A stretch of DNA of 64,000 nt from Scenedesmus sp. ARA3. Its lineage: Eukaryota; Chlorophyta; Chlorophyceae; Sphaeropleales; Scenedesmaceae. The first letter of the stretch is position 1, and each line of letters begins with the position of its first letter. Location: positions 1-64,000 of the forward strand of contig RWJK01001523.1 of NCBI GenBank assembly GCA_004335835.1, given 5' to 3'. Under the pieces are notes generated by a model. It ran no database searches and was not told the origin of the DNA. It was given only the letters and a program-made list of their open reading frames with translations. This document shows positions 46,913-57,831 of the stretch, piece by piece. The position numbers were made by a program, and so were the translations under genes.

Positions 46913-47963
46913 CTATGGTCCCCTAGCTGCTGCCACTGCTGCAGGCTGCTCAGCTTGCGCGGCTCCTGCTGAACTGCTGTTACTGCCCGAACTGCTGTTG
47001 TCAGCTGAGTTGAAAAACCACGGCTGCAGAGCATTCAGCACGCCAGCAATACCAGTGCCTGCGCCAGGCACAACACCAGCCGCGCTGCTGCCGTCCATCT
47101 GCTGCACTGCTGGCGTCTCCTTGGTGCTGGGTGTGCAGTTGAGCCACGCAGCGCCTGCAGGAGAGACAGCAGCGGACACAGCAACATCCTTATTTCCTGC
47201 ATTTTTAAACGCACAGCATGGTCCTGTGGTGGTAGTGCATGTGCCAGGCTACTGCGCAGCCCTGTGCTATGCAATATGCATTTCAAGTTCATGTAAAGTA
47301 AGCAGTGCAGCACCTGGAGAGTGCCTAGCTCCAGCAAAGAGGTCTGTCGCTCAGCCAGTGGCAGAGCTGGTGGCTGCAGCAGTACTGAGGCACTGCCCCA
47401 TCAGCCCAGGCACAGATGCGCACTAGGAGCGCTGGGGGTCCCCTGGACGAGCACTGCTTGAAGGTGCACAGATTTGCCCTTTTCATGTTGTCGTGTAGGC
47501 TGTCCATCTTTACAGATGCTTCTGCCACCTGGCAAGCGAAGGGCAAGCAGGCTTGCTCCCTGCTTCACAATGAAACATGTGACATGTGCAGGCCGGCATG
47601 CACTGGCCGCAAGCCTGGACAACAGCAAGTATGTGATCTTCCATACTAAGCACGCTGTATGCTCTTCAAACCTCAACCATGCACACCTGGGTAGGCGTTT
47701 GACGTGGTGGCGCCCGTGCAAGCGCTGCCAGCCTGCGCGTAGCAGTAGAAGCTGCTGTCTCCAAAGTCCAGGCCATGCTGCTTGCAGCCGGTCAGCGTCA
47801 GCCCCACAAACTTGCCTCCACTGTAGCCGTCAGAGGAGCAGGCGCACGGGTCGCTGCCGTTGCTGCTGGTGGTGGTGTTGGTAGATTGGGCTGGGGTGGC
47901 GGCTGACTGTGCTTTGGCACTCCCTGTCAGAGGCTCGTACTCTACTCCGTTGGCCTGCAGAGT

Positions 47964-48026
<63 letters not shown>

Positions 48027-48076
48027 NNNNNNNNNNNNNNNNNNNNNNNNNNNNNNNNNNNNNNNNNNNNNNNNNN

Positions 48077-48136
<60 letters not shown>

Positions 48137-48797
48137 CATAAGATGGCTGCACTCAGCACACGCATGGCATAAGCATGCATACACGAGAAAGGCAGGAGCA
48201 AGCACATGCAGCGGACAACAGCTATACACTGTCATTAACTGGTGCTGATAGTATACTACGTAGCATGCCTAGCTGCTGCTGCTGCTGCTGCTCTTGCATT
48301 GGTTACAGCTCTCACCAGCAGTGTCCGCGTGATGAAGTCCCTGTACTGAGACACGTCAGTGTACACGCCAGGGATGTTTGGCCGGCCACAGCCCACGCCA
48401 TACGAGACGATGCCAACCTGCAAGCAGAGAACACAGGACACAAGGCGGCAACGGGCTTGTGGTTGGTTGTTCAATACGGAACCGCGCGTATATCAGCACT
48501 AGCCAAGGCAGCATGCTGAAACAGCAGATGGCACAGCTTTTTGGTGGTGCAATGGACTACGAGTGACGCAGGCTGGTGCCACGCGTCTACAGCAAGCATT
48601 CTTGGATGATCTATCTACAACAGTCACTGCGGCTGCTAAGGCAAGGTGTCTCCAAGCGCTACAGGCCATGTTCTGTGCCAATGTTCCTGTGTGCTGCATG
48701 CCGCCCCACCTGCATGTCATCTGCGGGTTTGTCGCCCAGCAGGATGAGTGGGCCGCCAGAGTCACCCTGGCAGGCATCTGCAGCGCCAAACAGTAAG

Positions 48798-48842
<45 letters not shown>

Positions 48843-51674
48843 AGTTGTACGTTGATGTGCAGATACATGACACGCGCCCTGGCCAGACCTGGCCCTTGTA
48901 CGTATGCTGCAGCAGCTGCAGCATGCAGCAATGCAGCAAGCAGCAGCATCTGGCTCTGCAGTCGCCTAGCCCATGCACCTCTGTGCCTCACTCTGGGATG
49001 CTCGCGCAGATCTGAAGCCAGGCCTGCTTGCATGCATCCAACTGTGCTCTCCCTATAATCTGTTGACGCACCTTTGCCGCCCTCCAAAATGCCCGCGCAG
49101 ATCTGCAGCCAGCCTGCTTGCATGCATTCAAATGTTTCCTCCCTGTGATCTGCCTGTCGACGCACCTTCGCCTCCCTCTGCGACGCCCGCGCAGGTCTGC
49201 AGCCAGCCTGCATGCATTCAAGTCTGATCTTCCTGTGATCTGCCTGTTGACGCACCTTTGCCGCCCTCTGGGATGCCCGCACAGATCTGTGTTGAGCGCA
49301 AGTTGCCCTTGAAGGTCGTGTTGCAGGCCCCGAGGTCTGTTACATCCACTGTTACTTCCAGCAGGCTGTCTGCATTAGTGGCACCCTCCCTCTGCGAGCC
49401 CCAGCCCATCACCTGTATACAGCAGGGCATGATGCGCATGGAAGCAGACACACCAGCATGTTTATCATCACCATGTTACCATACAACAAGCATCTTTATG
49501 TTACAAATGTGTCTGCATTGGTGGCGCCCTCCTTCTGGGAGCCCCAGCCCATCACCTGCAGAGTATACTGTAGTCAGGTGTGCATGGCAAGCATGGCAGC
49601 AGGCACACCAGTACTTGCAGCATAATTGTATTACATTTCAACAGGCACGTTGACTCAACCAGTATCGGATATTGGTGGCGACCTCAATCTGGGAGCTGCA
49701 AGCGGCGCAGCCCATGACTTGTTGTGAGTGTGTCAAGCATGACAGCAAGCATAAAGCATATCTCAGTATGCGGGTGACCGCTTGTAACCAGTGTCACAGC
49801 AGGAGCATTGTGCTGCATGGCGACGCTGATGTCAGATGCCTGGTGCAGCACATTGCCTAAACTCAACACTGTATGCTTCTGCAGCTTGCACATGTACACA
49901 CGTCAATGTCCACCAGTGCAGAAAGCTTTGAAGCAGCAGCACAACTCTGGCTCTCACCGTCACAGGGGTCCCAGTTCCAGGGGTCTGGCCATCTGCAGCA
50001 CAGGCAGCAACAGCCCCATGATTGCAGCATAAGCCACGGCCATAACAGAGGTTGAGCGGCAAGCAGCGCCTGACATAGCATGGAGAGCTCGATGCACATA
50101 CGCGGTGGCAGTTGGCTATGGTGTTGTGCAAGCTGTGTGCCAAATGCGCTCAGTCCTGTGCTTCTAAAGCATCTGCCTTCTCGCCCTGCGCGTGCTCCAT
50201 GCGCACTTGCAAGTGCAGTGTTTGCTGGCAGCTGGAATAGCGCGCAGCTGGGAGGGATGGGCCAGAGATCTGGCACGTACATACGCTGTCTGCTCTTTTC
50301 TACAGCCCTCGTACAGGCTGTCACACTGCAGCTTCACACAATCCTCTGTAAACAAAGGCGATATGCAATGTCTTTCCTGCAACCCTCAAACTGCTCACCC
50401 TTGGAAAGCGTCACTGGCGTGAAGCGAGAGGCGCTGGCAAGGAAGCAGAGCGAGATGTCGTTGCGGCCGTGCTTGACTGACCAGCCCGGGTGCACCACAC
50501 TCTTCTCACACTTAATGCGCTCATAGCTGTTGTAGGTGGTGTTGGCGCCAGCCAGGTAGTAGCGACCGATCTGCAGTGGTTGCACAGGAAAGCAGGCAGG
50601 TTATGCTGAATGCTGGACAACATTTATGAGCACTGTAGATGGGGCCCTTGGTTGCGCGGCAGGCGCTTGGCCGCATCTTCCCATCCCTCAAGCGACACGT
50701 TGGCAGGTGCCACACATTTTGTCCCGGCGCCGGCGCCCACAATTGCCTTGCCTGCTATGTTTTGCGGGTAGACGTGGCAGCGCAGCTGTCGGGCACTGCG
50801 GTATCACACAACTTATGTTGCGTAACGCCATCCATCACACGCCAGCTGCATTTATGCTGCACATAGTTACAGATGTACACACTAAAACCCGCGCACCTCC
50901 ACCCACGGCAGGCACAGCAAAGGGCCGGCATGGTCCAGACAGTGCACTGCTGCTGCTGCTGCTGCTGGTGACCCTACTGTTGCTGCCTGCTTTTAAGACA
51001 GCAGCACCACAATGTCCTAATCTCACCTCCACCCACGGCAGGCGCAGTGCAGGGTCGGTTTGATCCAGGCAGTGTGCTGCTGACATCACCACGTTGGGCG
51101 CAATCAGCGAGCAGCCGCAAAAGTGGAAGTCATTTGTGCCTCGCAGCGAGCCCATCCAGTCGTACCTGCCGCACACACAGCAGCAGCAGCAACTGCAGCA
51201 TCATATCCCAGCACTGGCACCAATCGAGTACCACTGCAATTATAACACATGCATAAAGAAGCAAGAATGCTGGCCACATATCACGCTGGACTGCAGCCAC
51301 ACTGTCAGCAGACTGTTCCGCTGCTTAGCAGCCCCTAGGGAAAACGCACAGCAAACACTAGGAGCCTTAGGGCAGGGGGCTTCTGGTCCAGCACTGCTTG
51401 CAGGTGCGCAGCTGTGCATTTATCATGCCTAGAAACTGCAACTTCACACTACTGCAGCCGCACCTATCCCTGGGCGCCTCAGCACCCCCAATAATCCGGA
51501 AGTCCTGCTGCCTTGGGATCTGGCCAGCACGAGCAGGCACTGCCATGGCAGCAGCAGCAGCAGCAGCTGCCGCATTGACTGCTTCCTGCTGTGCGCTTGC
51601 TATCTGGCTGATGCTGCTCCAGACACCATCGTTGCCAGCCATGCCTGAGAACCCTGGGATGCCGAAAACCGATG

Positions 51675-51712
<38 letters not shown>

Positions 51713-52658
51713 GCAGCATCCAGCAGCATGCGGCGGCTTGCTGCCGGCTTCTGCTCCTGCTGCGCATATGCGTCTACAAAAGCGTCAAAGTCTTTGTCGC
51801 TGTAGCTGTAGCTGTAGCTCCTGCTGCTGTCATCTGCATAGGCATCTGCATAGGCATCTCCGTAGACATCTCCAGAGACATCTGCATAGACATCTCCATA
51901 AGCTTCTGCATATGCATATGCATATGCATCTGCATCTGGCAGTGAGTGCAGCAGCATAGGTGGCTCACCACCTTGCAGTGACCCTGACAGCAAGCTGTCG
52001 CCTTCAGCATTGCCGCTGCTGCCGCTGCTGCTGCCGAAGTCAAACAGATCGTGGCCAACATACTGCAGGCCTCCCTCTTGCAGTGGTGCTGCGCCTGCTG
52101 CCTGGCTGTTGGCCTTGAGCAGCTGCTGCATGTCATGCGCAGCAAAAAGCGGCCGCTGGCTGGAGACATACCAAGCAAGCTTTGAGCTGGCTGCTGCTGC
52201 TGACGGCCCAGCTGCACTCAGCTCCTGCAGGAAAGGAGTGAAAGGAGTGGCAGTCACACAAGCAGCATATGGGGTTGCAGTGCTTGTGGCTGCAACTTTG
52301 AAATGCGATCTGCAGACATGCGTGTGAACCCACCACAGCTGGCACCCTCCAGACATGTTGTTTGATCAGCTCGCGCAAGAACAACAAGATGCAGATGCAG
52401 AAGCTGCTGTCAGACTGAACATTTTCAGCAGCCCACTATGCGCACTGATGTTGATATGATGTTCTGTTGTCATTCTTTCACCTGCAGCAAAGTAGACAGC
52501 CTGCCACTCCTCTGCTGCTGCAACTGCCGCCATGCTGATAGCTCTGCTGGCAACACACTGCCCGATTCCACGGCCTGTACCCCAGCCACAGAAGTTGCAG
52601 ACCACCACACACATGCTACAACTACCAACAGCGCACTGCTGCTGCTAGTAACCGCCAT
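46913..52658 (-). CDS. Secreted trypsin-like serine protease (S1) with Cys-rich tail
   Basis: Exons: 52658-52482, 52224-51464, 51165-51027, 50570-50399, 49992-49958, 49412-49256, 48777-48710, 48417-48316, 47954-47687, 47154-46913; about 706 residues. A signal peptide is likely ([11 protein letters not shown], then SATSVAG). A long propeptide (about 30-302) holds a Tyr/Asp/Ala-rich repeat ([19 protein letters not shown]) and ends at R302, before the mature N-terminus IIGGAEAP. The catalytic triad is H344 (SAAHC), D397 (GRNDISLC) and S487 (GDSGGP). D481 in [10 protein letters not shown] sits in the S1 pocket, predicting cleavage after Lys/Arg. VMGWGSQ and [18 protein letters not shown] are family landmarks. 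After the protease comes a Cys-rich module ([19 protein letters not shown], then YPGAAWLNC across the last junction) and a Ser/Ala tail. Exon 5 is only 35 nt. It is probably extracellular or vacuolar. Confidence 0.9.
47968..48135. repeat. CAG tract with 50-N assembly gap
   Basis: CAG triplets flank a run of N at 48027-48076 on both sides. The gap lies in the intron between protease exons 8 and 9, so coding sequence is not lost. The true repeat length is unknown, and frames read through the N are meaningless. Confidence 0.95.
48990..49290. repeat. Four tandem units of protease exon 6 donor edge
   Basis: The 3' end of exon 6 (49262-49288 and donor at 49256) is repeated about every 92 bp at 49173-49199, 49080-49106 and 48990-49013. 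On minus the copies encode variants of [12 protein letters not shown]. Functional-looking GTGCGTC donors persist at 49165 and 49071. Confidence 0.9.
49365..49725. repeat. Tandem units of protease exon 6 acceptor edge
   Basis: The 5' start of exon 6 (about 49365-49420) recurs at 49505-49565 with an AG acceptor and a near-identical [15 protein letters not shown] frame on minus. It recurs again, decayed, at about 49669-49720. The period is about 140-150 bp. Confidence 0.85.
50892..51050. repeat. Copy of protease exon 3 donor edge
   Basis: About 25 bp at 50896-50920 repeat the end of exon 3 at 51026-51050 (cctccacccacggcaggc), including a GTGGAG then GTGCG donor on minus, 130 bp into the intron. 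Confidence 0.75.
51830..51945 (-). repeat. Coding minisatellite: Tyr/Asp/Ala repeats
   Basis: A 12-bp based repeat (catctgcatagg and variants such as catctccgtaga) encodes alternating D/A/Y residues in the protease propeptide. It stays in frame throughout. Confidence 0.85.
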
Positions 52659-53854
52659 GCTGGTTGCGTCAATTCACAATGCGTACTGGCAGGAGAGCAG
52701 CAGTACAATATGGTGCACGAAGCCTGCCCTGATGCAGACACACTGCAGATGCAATGTTCGACCTTGCACGTGGAGTCCGGAAACGAAGGCACCTTCCATG
52801 GTGCTGTCCTTGGGCACTTCTCAGCTGGCAGGTGTCATAGCCTGGTCAGCACTGCTGAACGGTTGGGAGCGTTGCAGCCACGGAGGCCAGCAAGAGCCAA
52901 CCAAAACTAGTTGAAAATACGTAAAAGTATTAGATCCATGTATTAAGCAGCCGCCAGAAGCGTTGAGCTGTCGGCCAAGGTTTCGACGTCGGTCACAGGT
53001 GCACTCGGCCAAGGTACGCCGGTGAGCATTTCTCACTTCTCGGGTTTCTGTGGGACTGAGAGTTAGCAGACGGCTGAGGTTAGACGTATGCTGCCAATGC
53101 GCATGAAATGAGGCAGACAGTGGTCAAACTCGCTCCGCTGCAGCCAGGGGCCAGACGCTGATGCATCCCAGATTTCAGTGCCGAATGGCTCAGAAATCAT
53201 CTGTTTAATGCTGTTTTGGTTGCTAGCAAACAGTCTTTGCAAGTCCTTGGATAGGTCACTGCTGCTCTGACCGGCCTGGTGGCGCTGATCGACGGGTGTG
53301 CGGCCACAATCGTGTTCTGAAGCAGTGCTGGAGTGAACAGGCAAGTCAGCTTTGCGTCCATATTAAGTAGGAGGGTCGCGCCTGTAGCTTGATCACTTCT
53401 TGGCAGAGCCAGCTGGTGATCAGCAAGGGGCGACAGGTGGGACCGCAGCTCCTCTGTCCTAGCACTCAACAACACGTACCAGCCTGCAACGATGTGCTAA
53501 TTGGGATAGGCCGCAACTGCGCGCGATCCCCGACAGTGAATTGCAGGACGTGCGTCAGTTCCTTGCCCAGCCTGCTAGAAACACTGCCAGATGATGGATT
53601 GACGATGTATCTTATTTATTTCATTTGCTTAGGCATTTCAGCGGGCGCTGGGCTAACCTGCAACTCCTGTCGTGCAGCAGGCCGCTGGCAGGTCAGACAA
53701 CCCTCACCCAGAAATCAGTGGCAGGCCCTTCACCGAGCAGGCGATGCACGGAGCTTCGCTGTAGTGCGGCAGAAAAGCAAACCAGCTTTTAGCAGTCAGT
53801 GTGCAGTGCAGTCTGGAGGTGCAGCTCAGCTAGCAGGCCCCTCTGCAGCTTACC
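52659..53854. promoter_or_regulatory. Divergent intergenic region (protease / NTF2-like gene)
   Basis: About 1.2 kb lie between the two start codons, with promoters for both expected here. An open frame at 53389-53913 plus runs into the next gene's first exon in another frame and shows no domain; it was not called. Confidence 0.5.
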
Positions 53855-55429
53855 ATGATGCGGCTGAAACTCTCAGGCCCACTGTCATGCTGCACAGCTG
53901 CGCCAGCTGCTGACGCATTTGCAGACTCCCCTGTCAAAGACGCAGCAAGCAGCCGTGTAGTGCCAGCAGACGGCCGCGCACAGCAGCAGCCTGGCAGCAC
54001 AGCTTTCTGGAGCCGCTGGCGGCGACAGCCGCCGCCGCAGCACGCCCATGCCACAGCAGCAGCAGCACCTGATGGCGCGGCAGACGCCAAGCAGCAGCAG
54101 CAGCGGCGGCCACGGTATTCCGCCTCTCAGCGTCACAAGCATCGGCACAGCTTGGATGCTGCAGCACTTGCAGCAGCCGCTAACCCTGCACTGCAGCGCT
54201 GCGCATTAAGCAGCAGCTGCAGCGTACCCCTGACTAGCACCAGCCTGTCTGCTGCTGCTGTCGGCTGCCACAGCTTATCAGCATCAGCAGGCGTGCAAGC
54301 GTACCAGCGCGCAGGAGGCGCAATCAGGCACCAGGATACCGGAGATTCACCCTCTGAAATTCACAGCGAGTTCCAGCAGCAAAAGGTGCTGAGCAGCTAT
54401 GGGACTAGCTGTGAGCGCAGCGGCGAGGCAGCAGGCAGCACACGCAGTGTGTCTGCAAGCAGCTCAGAGAGCAAGCAGCAGCAGCAGCAGCAGCAGCAGC
54501 GGCAGCAGCAGGAAGAGCAGCAGCAGCAGGCCAGAGGGGTGCAGAGCGTGCCTGGGAGCTTGAGCAGTGTGCTGCTGCAGGAGCCGCTGCAGCAGCAGTT
54601 CAGCTCCAGCAACAGCTGCCATGCCACTGCTGCATCTGTCAGCGTCAGTGAGAGCTCGGTGCATGGCCCAGCTGCCGACGCTGCTGCAGCTGGCAGCAGC
54701 ATGGCAGCAACGGCAGCAGCAATTGGCAGCTCACGGCAGGCAGCGGCACCAGCAGGTGGGTTCAAAACAGCTGCGACGCTTGAACAGAAGATCTGCTGAA
54801 TGCGTTTGAAGGTTGATAGGCGTTCTTGCACACAGGCTGCAGCAGCAGTACAGCCCAGTGCTTGCACAACAGGATGTGCAGCTGAAATGATGCTTGGGTG
54901 CACTCCACCTTGGTTGTGCTCCTACTTGATATGCTCACCAACCCTTCTCTTCCTGTCTGCCTCTTTTGTGTCTGTGCTTCTCAGGCCCACCCGACAGCCC
55001 CAACCCACCTTGGCAGCAGCAGCAGCAGCCCTTGCAGCCCTTGCAGCTTCAACACGATAAGCAGCAGCAGCAGGGCCAACTGTACCACCAGCAGCAGCAG
55101 CAGGACCAGTGGCAGCCCAATGGCGTGCTCCCAGCTATGCCATCTGCCAGCAGCAGCTTCCTGCCCCCAGCCAACTACCGCTTGCCTCGGCTGGAGTCCG
55201 GCAGAAGCTTCCGCATGTCTGACCCTCAGTTTTCAATCAGCAGCAGCAGCAATGCAGCGGCAGCAGCAGCGCTTGCTAGCCCATCATCCGCACCAGCCGC
55301 CGGCAGCAGCAGCAGCAGCAATGCGCTGTCTCCTTTCAACAAGGCTGCCACGTCACCCTTTGCACAGCTAACGCTGCAGCAGGCTGTGGCAACCACCCTA
55401 ATGAACACCAAGTCCCTCAGGCAGCAGCT

Positions 55430-55476
<47 letters not shown>

Positions 55477-56241
55477 TTGAGCTGCGCCACAGCATGCCGT
55501 CTATCAGCTCAGCTGCTCTGTCTCACGCGTCCCTGCCATACAATGGCACTGCTCCTGGCACTGCTGCATTCAGCCGTGCCAGCAGCAGCGGCAGTGTCAA
55601 TACAACAGCAGCAGCAGCAGCAGGCTTCCACAGCAGCCCCCTTCCATCGCCTGCAGGGCTCAACCCCCGCAGCACCCGCATCAGCTGGGCAGCATCCTCT
55701 ACAACCCTGGCCCCTGAACCCCAGGTTTTTGAAGTGCTGGACCCTGAAACCTCATCCACATGCAGCAGCCACCGCATTCTGCGGCCCTCAGCTTCTGCCA
55801 ACAGCCTATGCAGTTTGGATGGAGGCAGCAACCGCGGCAGCGGCAGCAGCAGCGCCAAAGAGAAGCTGCAGCAGCTGCGCGTGGCAGTGTCGATGGGGTC
55901 ATTCAACCGTAACACGGCAGCCGCCGCCGCAGCAGCAGAAGCGGCAGCGGACGAGGATGCAGCGGCAGGCAGCGGCAGCAGCAACGGCGCAGGCAGCAGC
56001 AGCAAGGGATTGCGGGGCATACTGCGGCGCAGCACAGCCCACAGCGCAGTTGATCTCAAGAGCAGCGGCAGCAAAGGTGGCACCCCTCGCAGGAGCAGGA
56101 GCGCCCATGTCAGCGTAATCGAACCCCATCACATGTCAGCTGCAGCCGATGCAGTGTCTGCTAGCCTGCAAGATCAGCAGGCAGCGCTTGGTGCAGCTGG
56201 CAGCAGCAGCAGTCGCAGCCTGCCGCCCCTGCCGCCAAACT

Positions 56242-56294
<53 letters not shown>

Positions 56295-57272
56295 GGAGGC
56301 AGCCCGGGCCCTGGCAGTGTTGTGCGCAAGGGCACTGCAGCAGCAGTGTGCGGCAGCACTGTCAGCAGCTTCAGCAGCAGCAGCGCCAGCACTGCCACCA
56401 CAGCTGGGCTATCTGCTGCCAGCAGCTATGCAGGCAGGCAGCTGCCACACAGTGCGAGCATGGCAGCGCTTGAGACACAGTCTACGGGAAGCTCAGTAAC
56501 TAGCTTGGGTGCTGCTAGCTCGACAACCGGCGGTTCGCTGGTGGCACTTGCGGTTACACGAATGCACTCATCTCAGTCGTCTCCGGCACTGCATGGCAGC
56601 CAGGGTGGATCTGCAGCACTGATGAGTGGTGGCAGCAGCAGCAGCTTTGGTGGCAGCGAGCTGGCGGCTAGAAGCAGCTCAGTACCAAATGCTGCTGCTG
56701 GCAGCAGCTTGCAGGGGCACCCGAGCTCCGGTGCATTGAGCAGCATGAGCAGCAGCAGCAGCAGTGCCGGCAACCTGGCGGCTGCAGGCAATAGCAGCGG
56801 TAGCTGCATTGGCAGCGGCAACTCACCGGGCATCAGCTGTGCAGTTGCAAATGCATTTGCAGATGCATTTCTTGCGGCGCTGGCAACTGGCAACACTAAG
56901 TGGGGCTCAGATGCAGCTGTTTCGCAGCTGCTACATGAGGCAGCTAAAATGCTGGGGATGGACAAGCAGCTGTATGTAGGCAAGACAGCTATCATCCGAC
57001 GCCTAAACTCAGGCATGGATCAGCTCGTAAAGATGGTGGCAGCAAATGCAGTAGACAGCAGCAGCAGCAGCAATGCAGCAGCAGCAGCTGCTGAGCTGGC
57101 GAGCAGCATGCCTAAGCCGCTGCTGAGTGTGACCTGCCCAGACCCCAAGGCTAAACCCAGCCTGGTGGTGGCTCAGTACACCTTCAAGTGGGGCCTGAGG
57201 AAGTTCACACTGCGGGATGAGTTCATAGTGAAGAACGGACAGATCATGCGGCTGCGCAGGAGCAGGGGCTGA
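53855..57272 (+). CDS. Low-complexity protein with C-terminal NTF2-like domain
   Basis: Exons 53855-54755 and 54985-57272; about 1,062 residues. Most of the protein is Ser/Ala/Gln-rich and likely disordered, with poly-Gln and poly-Ala runs and a few conserved-looking basic-Ser patches (PRRSRSAHVSVIEPHHM). The last 130 or so residues look like an NTF2/SnoaL-like cone. A helix AVANAFADAFLAALATGNTK is followed by AAKMLGMDKQLYVGKTAIIR and then strands AQYTFKWGLRKFTLRDEF and KNGQIMRLRRSRG. NTF2-like domains bind small ligands or other proteins; nothing here shows enzymatic residues, so the function is unknown. The start is the ATG opening the frame (MMRLKLSGP). The end of the CDS is duplicated just downstream. 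Confidence 0.8.
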
Positions 57273-57350
57273 GAAGTCTACGCTGCGGGATGAGCTTACA
57301 GTGAAGAGCAGCTAGATCATGCGGCTGCGCAGGAGCAGGGGCTGAGAAGC
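57204..57350 (+). repeat. Tandem copy of the NTF2-like gene's 3' end
   Basis: The last 70 or so coding bases with the stop (about 57205-57276) are repeated at about 57280-57350. Both contain gatcatgcggctgcgcagga and end in ggggctgagaag. The copy has an in-frame TAG before the shared stretch and is non-coding 3' UTR. Confidence 0.9.
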
Positions 57351-57449
57351 AGCACGGTAGTGTTTGGTTGCATTCATGCAGCAGCGTCTCTTGGTGCACT
57401 GCGCACCTGCGGTTGTGTCGGCAGCTGATGTGTCGCAGCTGGTTGTGTG

Positions 57450-57720
57450 AATGTGTTCAGCTTGCCAGCTTGTTTGTCAGGCCTGGTCTGTGCCAGCATA
57501 CACAACTGGGTGCCTGCTCAGGTGCAGGCGGCAACAGCTGCAGTGCAACATGTTTGCAGCAGCAGCATGTTGTTGACGTGTGTCTGTGTCAGCTTGTTTT
57601 GTCAGGCCTGGTCTGTGCCAGCATGCACAACAGTGCAACATGTTTACAGCAGCAGCAGCAGCAGCAGCAGCATGCCGTCATATGTTCCTGCTCAGATGCA
57701 GGTGGCAACAGCTGCAGTGC
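57450..57720 (+). repeat. Repeated 3' flanking blocks
   Basis: The block tcaggcctggtctgtgccag occurs at about 57478-57497 and 57602-57621. Further shared pieces (caacatgttt then CAG runs; gcaacagctgcagtgc) recur to 57720. These look like local duplications in non-coding DNA. Confidence 0.75.
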
Positions 57721-57768
57721 CCCTGTGGGCTGCCAATGCAGTGCACAGTGCTGGTTGAGCATGATGCA

Positions 57769-57831
57769 GTGCACATGTGCCCCCATGTAGTGCACATGTG
57801 CCCCCATGTAGTGCACATGTGCCCCCATGTA
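57769..57831 (+). repeat. 21-bp minisatellite, three units
   Basis: Three perfect copies of a 21-bp unit begin at 57769, 57790 and 57811. Each unit starts gtgcacatgtg and ends ccccatgta. The flanks are non-coding. Confidence 0.95.

Noticed and set aside
47673..48207. Frames running through the N gap
   Set aside because: Residues across the 50 N are meaningless and the CAG tract lies in an intron of the protease gene.
48659..49282. 207-codon minus frame with repeated CMQAG units
   Set aside because: This is exon 6 and exon 7 of the protease read through the intron. The repetition comes from the donor-edge copies.
53389..53913. Plus-strand frame upstream of the NTF2-like gene
   Set aside because: It overlaps the first exon in another frame and shows no domain. 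The 53855 start gives the frame that continues in phase into the second exon.
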